From positions 211,814-275,813 of the forward strand of contig CAYWVO010000001.1 of assembly GCA_964461835.1 (NCBI GenBank): 64,000 nt of DNA, in the 5' to 3' direction. The notes under the pieces are model-generated. The model was not told the origin of the DNA. It did no database searches and saw only the letters and a program-made list of their open reading frames with translations. The DNA comes from CAYWVO01 sp964461835. Lineage in GTDB: Bacteria; Zixibacteria; MSB-5A5; WJJR01; JAJRUJ01. Position numbers and translations under genes: made by a program. Below are positions 1 through 7,312 of the stretch, piece after piece (the first letter of the stretch is position 1; every line of letters begins with the position of its first letter).

Positions 1-2
1 AG

Positions 3-2714
3 TTAAAACGCGGGGTAAAATCGGATCTCGCCGCGGTCGTTAGTCAATCATACCTCGGCAAAGGGCAATGGTATAACTACCCGGTCCCCGAGGGCGTTGA
101 ACCGGATACCCTCAAAGTATTCGATCCCATTATCTTGGCTCATACGTTTGAACGATTCCCGGATATTCTCGGCGAACTAGCCCAGGAGACCTGGCCTCCA
201 CGGAACTTGCGACATCACATCTTCGAAGCCGATACCGCCCGCCTTGCTGCCGGTTGTATCGGGATGCTCGATTCAGACAACGTATTCATTGGGCACCTGG
301 TAGTTTGGGTAGATGTGACCGACGCAGTTCGCAACGCCAATCATACCACTGCCCGGATGAGTATGTACGGGGGCGTGGTATCGCTGTTTTTGATTTGGGT
401 TTTAGGGATGATTATCGGCCGCATCGACCGCCGTCTCACCGAATCGCGAATACTGGTGGATGTGAAAGCCGAGCAGCTCGCCCGCAGCGAGGAAAAATAC
501 CGTTCCATCGTGGAAACGACCTCGGAATGGGTCTGGGAAATCGACAATGACGGCACGTTGCGATTCTGTAATGCGACCGCCAAAGAAATCCTGGGGTATA
601 CGCCGGAATATCTTATTGGCCACTGTGCCTTCGATTTCCTGGATGCGAAAGACCGTGAGGGCATGATTCGGGAGGTCAAGGAGGCCCAGCAGAAAAAGAT
701 TGGCTGGAGTAATAAGGTCTTGCGCTGGATTGCCAAAGACGGTTCGACCCATTATCTGGAGAGCAACGCAACACCAATTTTCGATCAAGAAGGCAAGCTT
801 ACCGGCTTCCGCGGCACCGATCGCGATATCACCGAACGGTTCCAGAAAGAGGAACAAATCCATCTGCTGGCCAACGACTTGCGCAACACCCTGGAAGCGA
901 CGTCCGATGGCATCCTTATGGTCAGCTATCTGGAGACCGGCCCGACTATTACCATGGCGAACCGTCGCTTCGGGGAATTATTCGGTCTGGATATTTCCAA
1001 TATCGTGGGAACGCCTGATGCGGAGATTCGCCAGAGCTTGAGTCGCTGCGTCAAGGACCCGGAGAACTTCCTGGAAAGCCTTGAACAGCTATACGTTGAT
1101 CGAGAAGCGGTACACTCGACAGAAATCGAGCTGGTCGTCCCACAGCCGCTGATCATTGAGCGGTGGACCGGACCGGTGCGAGACAATGAGGGCACCATCA
1201 TTGGCCGCATCTGGACCTTTGCGGATATCACCCAACGTCGCGAGAGCGAACGTGGACGCAAGATTCTACAGAACGCCGTCGAGAACGCCGTGGAAATGGT
1301 CGTCATCACTGATACGTCCGGCCTGATCGAATACGTCAATCCCGCTTTCGAGCGGGTGACCGGGTACACACGCGACAAGGCCATTGGCAAAAACTCCAAC
1401 CTCTTGAAATCGGGCGTGCAGGACGACGAATTCTATCGGGAGATGTGGCAAACCATCGCTGCCGGCAATGTCTGGCAAGGCAAATTAACCAACAAAAAGA
1501 AATCGGGCGAACTCTACGAAGAGGCGATGACCATCACGCCGGTGCGTGACGCGTTCGGCACGATCGGAAATTATGTGGGAATCAAACGCGATATCACCGA
1601 TGAATCCCGCTGGCAAACCCAGGCAATTGAGTCGGAAAAGATGGCGTCCGTGGGACTACTGGCGGCAGGTGTCGCCCATGAATTTAAGAACTACCTCTGT
1701 GCGATTATCGGCAACGCCAGCCATGCCAGCGAACATATCGATAATCGTGCAGCGACTGCAGAGGCCCTGGACAAAATCAACCGCATTGCGTCCAACGCCA
1801 ATGATATCGCCTTGGGCTTGCTGACATTTTCCCGGCAGTCGGATACGGCGTACGAGTATTGTAATGTGACCGATATCATCGATTCCGTCCTGGCCATAGT
1901 CCGCAAAGAGCTGGAATACCGTCGTGTTGAATTAATTACCAACTACCAGACAACCGCCCCAATCCGCATCGTGCCCGGCAAATTACAACAGGTATTGTTC
2001 AACCTCATCCAGAATTCGCTCGATGCAATCGAAGAAAAACAAGGCCGTCTGGAAATCGCCGTCAAACAAGGCAACGGCTACTTAGAGATTCATGTTTCGG
2101 ATAATGGCCATGGCATCGAGCCGTCAATTATTGAGAAGGTTTTTGATCCATTTTTCTCGACCAAGGGTGTCTGGGGACGTGAGACCCGGGGCGGTGGCAC
2201 CGGGCTCGGCTTGTCGATCTGTCGCAATATTATTCGGGAGCACGACGGTGATCTGCTCGTGGAATCCCAGCCGGATAGGGGATCGAAATTCACGATCCGC
2301 CTCCCCTACCAGGATGAACCGACCAGCCACGATATCCCGACCCCAGAGGCAGATTCCGATCGGACTGCCAAAGTCTATTGCCGGGACGACATCAGTTTCG
2401 GCCTCCTCAAGGAACATCTCGCGCAGGCCGGCTGGAATGTCATCCGGATCAAATCCCGGGCGGAGGCCTCCGGGGAACCCAGAACCAGCGTTGCGTTTCT
2501 GGATACCGGCGGCGCGGGCAAAATCCGCTTTGCCAAGATATATAAGTCCCTGCGTGACTCGGATCCTGAGATTAAGCTGTACCTCTTGACCGAGGGGCAA
2601 CGGGAGTATTTGATGGACGAGTATCACAAGAACGCGGTGGGGATCATTCCCTGGTCCTCGATTGTCCGGGAAGAGCCAGAATACCCGAGTTGCTCAGCTA
2701 TACGTGAAAGGTGA
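3..2714 (+). CDS. PAS-domain sensor histidine kinase, 5' truncated by window edge
   Basis: Membrane-bound sensor kinase that autophosphorylates on histidine. The reading frame is open from base 3 with no stop, so the TTG at 135 is probably internal and the true start lies before the window. In order: the end of an extracytoplasmic sensor part, one transmembrane segment (about 363-425), three PAS domains (about 490-840, 865-1230, 1260-1600), a HisKA segment with the H-box AHEFKN near 1675, and an HATPase with N-box (NLIQNSLDAIEE), G1 (DNGHGIEP) and G2 (GGGTGLGLSI) up to about 2310. The last ~115 residues look like a degenerate receiver: a DD pair, FLDTG at the phosphorylation-site position, but Ile in place of the conserved Lys before Pro (GIIPWS). 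A response regulator gene follows after about 85 bases and is the likely partner. The kinase class is certain; the signal is unknown. Confidence 0.93.
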   Translation, partial: LKRGVKSDLAAVVSQSYLGKGQWYNYPVPEGVEPDTLKVFDPIILAHTFERFPDILGELAQETWPPRNLRHHIFEADTARLAAGCIGMLDSDNVFIGHLVVWVDVTDAVRNANHTTARMSMYGGVVSLFLIWVLGMIIGRIDRRLTESRILVDVKAEQLARSEEKYRSIVETTSEWVWEIDNDGTLRFCNATAKEILGYTPEYLIGHCAFDFLDAKDREGMIREVKEAQQKKIGWSNKVLRWIAKDGSTHYLESNATPIFDQEGKLTGFRGTDRDITERFQKEEQIHLLANDLRNTLEATSDGILMVSYLETGPTITMANRRFGELFGLDISNIVGTPDAEIRQSLSRCVKDPENFLESLEQLYVDREAVHSTEIELVVPQPLIIERWTGPVRDNEGTIIGRIWTFADITQRRESERGRKILQNAVENAVEMVVITDTSGLIEYVNPAFERVTGYTRDKAIGKNSNLLKSGVQDDEFYREMWQTIAAGNVWQGKLTNKKKSGELYEEAMTITPVRDAFGTIGNYVGIKRDITDESRWQTQAIESEKMASVGLLAAGVAHEFKNYLCAIIGNASHASEHIDNRAATAEALDKINRIASNANDIALGLLTFSRQSDTAYEYCNVTDIIDSVLAIVRKELEYRRVELITNYQTTAPIRIVPGKLQQVLFNLIQNSLDAIEEKQGRLEIAVKQGNGYLEIHVSDNGHGIEPSIIEKVFDPFFSTKGVWGRETRGGGTGLGLSICRNIIREHDGDLLVESQPDRGSKFTIRLPYQDEPTSHDIPTPEADSDRTAKVYCRDDISFGLLKEHLAQAGWNVIRIKSRAEASGEPRTSVAFLDTGGAGKIRFAKIYKSLRDSDPEIKLYLLTEGQREYLMDEYHKNAVGIIPWSSIVREEPEYPSCSAIRER

Positions 2715-2799
2715 CGAATCCAGGCCAATAGACTCAAGTGGAGCCGCCGCCGCGTCGAAGAGATAACAGGGGAGCCATACTATTGCCGGAAGAGTGACA

Positions 2800-3186
2800 A
2801 TGGACAAAAAACGCGCAAAGATTCTCATAATTGATGACGAACCGGAAATCACCGAAATCGTTGAAGTGTTCCTCTCGAATGCCGGTTACGGTGTGGTAGC
2901 GGAAAACACCGCGAACGATGGCATCAAGACCGCCAAGAAGGTTTTGCCGGACGTCATTCTTCTTGACATAATGATGCCGGGCCATGACGGCTACGAAGTG
3001 TGCAACATCTTGAAAAACGACCCGGCCACCGCAGAGATACCGGTGATATTTCTCACGGGCAAGGATTCCCGTGACGACTCGGGACGCAGCTTCAAAGTCG
3101 GTGGTGATCTCTTTGTCAAGAAACCATTCTCGTGTGAGCGCTTGCTGGAAATCGTCAAAATCGTCCTGTTAAGCGTGGCCAAGTAA
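2800..3186 (+). CDS. Single-domain response regulator (CheY-like)
   Basis: Stand-alone receiver domain of 128 residues with no output domain; it probably acts by phospho-dependent protein contact or as a relay from the kinase just upstream. Receiver landmarks are all present: the acidic pair in IIDDEPE, the phosphoacceptor Asp in LLDIMMPG, Thr in FLTGKD, and Lys-Pro in VKKPF. ATG at 2800 is preferred over GTG at 2794 because GGAAGAG ends 5 bases upstream of it. Same strand and close spacing suggest co-transcription with the kinase, and a terminator follows the stop codon at once. Confidence 0.92.
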   Translation: MDKKRAKILIIDDEPEITEIVEVFLSNAGYGVVAENTANDGIKTAKKVLPDVILLDIMMPGHDGYEVCNILKNDPATAEIPVIFLTGKDSRDDSGRSFKVGGDLFVKKPFSCERLLEIVKIVLLSVAK

Positions 3187-3187
3187 A

Positions 3188-3222
3188 GCCGGTATCTGAT
3201 TGACGGATTCCGGCATTTTTTT
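3188..3222 (+). terminator. Rho-independent terminator after the response regulator
   Basis: Stem GCCGGTATC (3188-3196) pairs with GATTCCGGC (3206-3214) with one mismatch, followed by ATTTTTTT. It lies directly after the response-regulator stop codon. Confidence 0.8.
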
Positions 3223-3278
3223 GGGGTGAATTTTGTGCGCCGCATAACTTTTTCCCGTTTTCAGCGTAGTATAGGTAG

Positions 3279-3863
3279 ATGGGGGTGGACGTTGTGCGTG
3301 TGATTAAGCGGTATAAAAACCGCCGGTTGTATGATCCGGAAGCGAAGAAGACCATTACGCTCAAGGAAATTGCTGACCTGGTCAAAGCTGATGAACCATT
3401 TACCGTCATCGATAATGCGACCGGCAAAGACATTACCCTCAGCGTGCTTATTACTGTGCTGGGTGGTGAGATTCATTCCTGGGACAATGTCAAAGAGTCA
3501 CGACAATTATTGCGATTGCTGATCCAAAAAGGAGGTGAATCCGGGGTGACCATACTCAATAAAACCGTGATGGCGGCCATTGGCGCCCTTGCGCTGACGA
3601 AGGAGAACGCCGAAAAATGGGTGGATGAACTAATTAAGCGTGGGGAATTGGAAGAGGGCAAACGCGTCGAGGCTGTCAAAGAAGCAGTGGAAAAGGCCGA
3701 AACTAAATCGAAAGAGATGGCGGAGAAGTTTAAGGAAAGGGTCCACTCGACAAAGCTGACCAAGAAATACGCTCGTTCTGACGACGTCGAAAAGCTCAAC
3801 GAGAAAGTCGATGCCCTGACCGCGATAGTTGAAGAAATCAAAAACTCGCTGGGCAATAGATAA
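3279..3863 (+). CDS. phaR: PhaR-type PHB regulator N-domain fused to a phasin-like helical region
   Basis: 194 residues. Residues 6-60 match the polyhydroxyalkanoate synthesis regulator DNA-binding domain (PHB_acc_N type; RVIKRYKNRRLYD, then a 'tTLkEIadLVkadepftViDnaTGkDiT' pattern). From about residue 85 the protein becomes a heptad-rich, Lys/Glu-rich amphipathic helix region (ALTKENAEKWVDELIKRGEL, then EAVEKAETKSKEMAEKFKE) resembling granule-associated phasins of the PhaF/PhaI type. In known systems PhaR represses phasin genes and binds PHA granules; here one polypeptide seems to hold both parts. No PHA synthase or depolymerase gene is in the window, so a PHA role is inference. GTG at 3294 or 3300 is a possible alternative start, since family members often begin right at RVIKRY. 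A strong terminator follows. Confidence 0.82.
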   Translation: MGVDVVRVIKRYKNRRLYDPEAKKTITLKEIADLVKADEPFTVIDNATGKDITLSVLITVLGGEIHSWDNVKESRQLLRLLIQKGGESGVTILNKTVMAAIGALALTKENAEKWVDELIKRGELEEGKRVEAVKEAVEKAETKSKEMAEKFKERVHSTKLTKKYARSDDVEKLNEKVDALTAIVEEIKNSLGNR

Positions 3864-3886
3864 AATCCGGGTTCAGGGCATGAGCC

Positions 3887-3913
3887 AAACCCCGCTGTAC
3901 GGCGGGGTTTTTT
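3887..3913 (+). terminator. Rho-independent terminator after phaR
   Basis: Perfect 9-bp stem AAACCCCGC / GCGGGGTTT with a 6-base loop and a run of six T that includes the end of the stem. Confidence 0.92.
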
Positions 3914-4035
3914 ATTGCCGGCATTCATCCCATGTCCTACGTGTGCCGATGCTGCCGAGACTCACCCCCTAAAGGGTGAAACATCCGCCGGTCAGAGGAG
4001 TATCATCAGGAAACGGTGACGGTAACGGGGGTCTC

Positions 4036-4683
4036 ATGTGCAAGAAATGGATCGGTTTCTGGATTACTTTCTGTTGTGTGTTGGCAAGTACTTCGTTGAG
4101 CTGGGGTCAAGTGACCGGCTCCCTGCATTCGGCACGTCCACTGGCGCCCGCTACGACTGATGTGGGCGGCTACCTGGGATTATATGATGGTGAAGGTCAC
4201 GCAGACATTCCTGTGGCTGCTTTCGGCCAAGTTCGCCATGGCCTGTTCTCCGCCGGTGATGTCGGGTTGAAATTTGGTCTGGTGGATCCGGACCATCGCC
4301 ATGCTGATATTGGCTTCGTACTGGCAGCGGACGCCCACTGGGCGATTCTTTCTCCCCGCTGGGGCGACGCCTTCTGGCTCTCCGGTGGACCGGAACTGGC
4401 GGTGCAGGACGGCGAGGGTGCACGGATTTGGAGCTACGGGGGAAATCTCCATGGCTCGTATGAGTTCTTGATCCGCAATACGCCTGCGACCATATACGGA
4501 CGATTAAACCTACGGATTGAGGTCACTGATCCGGACCATCGGGGTGCGGATAATTCCAGCGATCTACAACTTGGGCTGAATTCGGGTGTTATCTGGCCGG
4601 CAAATGACCTGATTGATTTTGTCGGTGAAGTGCAGATTGATGATCTACTGGGGGTCATTTTCGGCGTTAATTTCAAAATTTGA
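4036..4683 (+). CDS. Exported outer-membrane-type protein, function unknown
   Basis: 215 residues from ATG 4036, chosen because a signal peptide starts there (MCKKWIGFW, hydrophobic core, cleavage near SWGQ) and a G-rich SD-like stretch lies just upstream; an in-frame GTG at 3976 would add 20 unlikely residues. The mature part alternates short polar and aromatic/hydrophobic strands with many Gly (VGGYLGLY, GDVGLKFGL, YGGNLHGSYEF, IYGRLNLRIEV, SDLQLGLNSGVIW, LLGVIFGVNFKI), as expected of a small beta-barrel ending at an aromatic-containing last strand. I do not recognise the family. It sits between the phaR terminator and uppP. Confidence 0.75.
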   Translation: MCKKWIGFWITFCCVLASTSLSWGQVTGSLHSARPLAPATTDVGGYLGLYDGEGHADIPVAAFGQVRHGLFSAGDVGLKFGLVDPDHRHADIGFVLAADAHWAILSPRWGDAFWLSGGPELAVQDGEGARIWSYGGNLHGSYEFLIRNTPATIYGRLNLRIEVTDPDHRGADNSSDLQLGLNSGVIWPANDLIDFVGEVQIDDLLGVIFGVNFKI

Positions 4684-4759
4684 TTGCCATTTGCCAATCG
4701 GTCAGGTTTCCTCCGGCAGAGTTACGAGAGCCGAGATAAAAAACCGGGGCTAGAAACGC

Positions 4760-5551
4760 TTGGATATCTGGCAATCATTACTACTGGGCATCTTACAGGG
4801 ACTCACCGAGTTTCTGCCGATCTCCAGCTCCGGTCATCTGGTGCTGGCCCAACACCTGCTGGGCATCAACCCGCCCGGCATAACCTTTGAGGTACTGGTC
4901 CACTTCGGCACGCTCTCCGCAGTAGTTGTCTATTTTCGGCGGCGCCTATTGAGTTTGGTCAAGGGTCTTCGTGATCCCGCTCAGCATCTTGCCGGTCTTC
5001 CCGCCCGAAAATATCTGACGGCAGTCATCATCGGGACGGTGCCGGCAGGACTGATTGGCCTGTTTTTGCAAGATGAAATCGAACGAACGTTTTCCTCCCC
5101 AACGATGACAGGCCTGTTTCTTGTGGTCACTGGGGCTCTGCTGCTGACCACTATTTTTACAGCGAAATTGGGGCGCTCACTAACACTCCCGAGAGGGATC
5201 GCAATCGGCATTGCGCAGGCAGCGGCGCTGCTGCCAGGCATCTCCCGTTCAGGGGTTACCATATCTACCGGGATGTTCCTTGCCGTTCCCGCGGAGGACG
5301 CAGCAGAATTTTCCTTCATTCTCTCCATACCGGCAATTATGGGTGCAACAGCGCTTTCGGTGATGAACGTACTTGAACAAGGGATCCCGGGAGCAATGCT
5401 GGGTATTTATTTCCTGGGGGCTATAGCGGCTACCATCATTGGATATTTCTCCCTGTGGGTGCTTTTCCGGCTTATCAGGCATGGTCGATTATGGTGGTTT
5501 GCGCTGTATTGTGTGCCGGCGGGGGTTGCCACGTTGCTCTGGATCGCGTAA
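4760..5551 (+). CDS. uppP: Undecaprenyl-diphosphate phosphatase UppP/BacA
   Basis: Integral membrane phosphatase that dephosphorylates undecaprenyl pyrophosphate to recycle the lipid carrier for peptidoglycan and O-antigen synthesis; overexpression confers bacitracin resistance in other bacteria. 263 residues, normal length. Family motifs: the N-terminal GLTEFLPISSSGHL with the catalytic Glu, and PGISRSGVTISTGM near residue 160. About eight hydrophobic segments. It starts with TTG, which places the protein exactly at the usual family N-terminus (MDIWQSLLLGILQG). The next gene begins 9 bases after its stop, so it is probably co-transcribed with the heptosyltransferase and gmhB. Confidence 0.95.
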   Translation: MDIWQSLLLGILQGLTEFLPISSSGHLVLAQHLLGINPPGITFEVLVHFGTLSAVVVYFRRRLLSLVKGLRDPAQHLAGLPARKYLTAVIIGTVPAGLIGLFLQDEIERTFSSPTMTGLFLVVTGALLLTTIFTAKLGRSLTLPRGIAIGIAQAAALLPGISRSGVTISTGMFLAVPAEDAAEFSFILSIPAIMGATALSVMNVLEQGIPGAMLGIYFLGAIAATIIGYFSLWVLFRLIRHGRLWWFALYCVPAGVATLLWIA

Positions 5552-5560
5552 ACTGAGTGC

Positions 5561-6631
5561 ATGAAAAGTTTAGTTATCCGATTTTCATCGCTGGGGGACA
5601 TCATTCTCACGACGCCGGTCGTGGCAGCCCTGGCGGCGCACGATCCGGAATGCGAAATACATTATGCAACAAAGGAGGAATACAGAACACTTCTCGGGCA
5701 TTTTCCGGTACCCGTAAGGACATTACTCTATGCCGGCACGACCCATCACGATTTCCTCGACTACGCCCGGCAGTGTGCAAGACAATCGTATGACCTGGTG
5801 TTTGATTTGCATGCGAATATGCGTTCGCATACGCTGACCAGCAAATTGGCCACGCGTGCGGTTTACACGTATCCGAATGATTTTTGGCGACGTCTGTCGC
5901 TGGTGTGGTTGAAACGCGGATTTTCTGCCTCTCGATCGGTTGTGGATCGGTATCTCGCCGCAGTTGAAAAAGCGGGCATCTCCCCCGTCAGTCGAGTACC
6001 GTCCCTACAGGTATCACCCGCTGATCGAACAACGGCTGCCGACCGGCTTGCCGAACTGGGATGGACGATTGGAACAAAGACGATTGGTATCGGCTGGGGC
6101 GCGCGGTGGGAGACCAAGCAGGTGCCGGTGCAATTGTGGGACCGGCTTCTCAAGCAAGTGCATTCAGACAATAATATCAGCTTTATCCTGTTTGGTACCG
6201 AGGCGGATAGAGTTGGCATGGAGACATTCTGCCTGGAACGCCCGCAACTGGACATAATACCGTTTTGTGGCGAAGCACTGTCGCACGTGCTTGGTGTGTT
6301 GAGTTGGTGCACGGGGCTGGTCACGTCCGATTCCGGTTTGATGCATGCCGGTAGTGCTCTCGACGTTCCCACCTGGGGAATTTTTGGCCCGACCCATCCG
6401 GCCTTAGGGTTTGCCCCCGTTGGTCCCCATGCCCACGCGGTACATTCCGGCATTTTTTGCAGTCCATGCAGCCGTCACGGAAAACGGTCCTGCTATCGGG
6501 GACATCGGTTTTGCTTTGATCAAATCAATTGGCCCGTATTGGCCGAAGAGGTGACTGCTGCCGTCCAGGATCAACCAGCATCTTCGTCAGACGGGCAGCC
6601 GGGTGGCGACACCCCGAGGATCCACACATGA
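5561..6631 (+). CDS. Glycosyltransferase family 9 (ADP-heptose:LPS heptosyltransferase type)
   Basis: 356 residues. The N-terminus MKSLVIRFSSLGDIILTTPV is the GT9 signature: a Rossmann strand followed by the SSLGD loop. The C-terminal donor-binding half contains KTIGIGWGARWETKQVPVQLW and the conserved TSDSGLMHAGSAL...WGIFGPTHP segment. Family members add heptose to the inner core of lipopolysaccharide; the adjoining gmhB, which makes a step of ADP-heptose synthesis, supports that donor. A C-terminal Cys-rich patch (CSPCSRHGKRSCYRGHRFC) is common in this branch. Overlaps the next start by 4 bases (ATGA). Confidence 0.92.
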   Translation: MKSLVIRFSSLGDIILTTPVVAALAAHDPECEIHYATKEEYRTLLGHFPVPVRTLLYAGTTHHDFLDYARQCARQSYDLVFDLHANMRSHTLTSKLATRAVYTYPNDFWRRLSLVWLKRGFSASRSVVDRYLAAVEKAGISPVSRVPSLQVSPADRTTAADRLAELGWTIGTKTIGIGWGARWETKQVPVQLWDRLLKQVHSDNNISFILFGTEADRVGMETFCLERPQLDIIPFCGEALSHVLGVLSWCTGLVTSDSGLMHAGSALDVPTWGIFGPTHPALGFAPVGPHAHAVHSGIFCSPCSRHGKRSCYRGHRFCFDQINWPVLAEEVTAAVQDQPASSSDGQPGGDTPRIHT

Positions 6632-7248
6632 TTTCAGAAACCGACAAAAACGGGAAGCCGACACTGCGCCGTACTGTCTTCCTCGATCGTGACGGTACGG
6701 TCATTTGCGAAAAAGATTTTCTGGGCGATCCTGAGGGTGTTGAGCTTCTCCCCCATGCCGCTGAAGCCATCGCACAACTCAATAGTAACGGCTATCTGGT
6801 TATTATAATCAGCAATCAATCTGGCGTTGCCCGAGGATATTATGACGAACACGCGGTACAACGGGTTAACAAACGAATCGTGAACGATCTGGCCGAGGCC
6901 GGAGCACGGATTGACGGGATTTACTATTGTCCCCATCTGGCAGAGGGTACCGTTCCGGAGTACCGAGTCGCTTGTGAATGCCGCAAACCAAGACCCGGCA
7001 TGGGTCATAAGGCGATAAATGATTTCCCGATTGACTCACAAAACATGGTTATGATTGGCGACCGTGCCGCAGATATCGAATTCGGCAAGAACCTCGGGTG
7101 CCGGACTATCCTGGTTACCACCGGTTACGGACGCCGCGAACGAGAGCGCATCGATGACGAAGGATTAGCCGCCCCGGATTATATTGCCTCCGACCTCGCA
7201 GAGGCAGTTACCTGGCTTTTAAAGCCGTACGCCGACCCGGGCATTTGA
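6628..7248 (+). CDS. gmhB: D-glycero-D-manno-heptose-1,7-bisphosphate 7-phosphatase, HAD family
   Basis: 206 residues from ATG 6628, which overlaps the glycosyltransferase stop as ATGA with CGAGGA upstream. HAD motif I is FLDRDGTVI (nucleophile Asp, acid/base Asp), motif II is IISNQSGVARGYY, the Lys motif lies in KPRPGM, and motif IV is IGDRAADIEFGKN. The GmhB zinc loop is present: Cys-Pro-His...Cys-Glu-Cys (CPHLAEG, CECRKPRPG). It removes the C7 phosphate in ADP-heptose synthesis, matching the upstream heptosyltransferase. The Zn loop makes GmhB more likely than histidinol-phosphatase. Confidence 0.93.
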   Translation: MISETDKNGKPTLRRTVFLDRDGTVICEKDFLGDPEGVELLPHAAEAIAQLNSNGYLVIIISNQSGVARGYYDEHAVQRVNKRIVNDLAEAGARIDGIYYCPHLAEGTVPEYRVACECRKPRPGMGHKAINDFPIDSQNMVMIGDRAADIEFGKNLGCRTILVTTGYGRRERERIDDEGLAAPDYIASDLAEAVTWLLKPYADPGI

Positions 7249-7255
7249 ACACGAA

Positions 7256-7282
7256 GGCCGATCCCTTGGTAGGAGATCGGCC
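7256..7282. terminator. Hairpin between convergent gmhB and the secreted repeat protein
   Basis: GGCCGATC (7256-7263) pairs with GATCGGCC (7275-7282) across an 11-base loop. There is no strong T tract on either side, so it is a weak candidate bidirectional terminator between two convergent genes. Confidence 0.6.
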
Positions 7283-7312
7283 CTCATCGTCAGATTTTCT
7301 GCAGTACCACGC

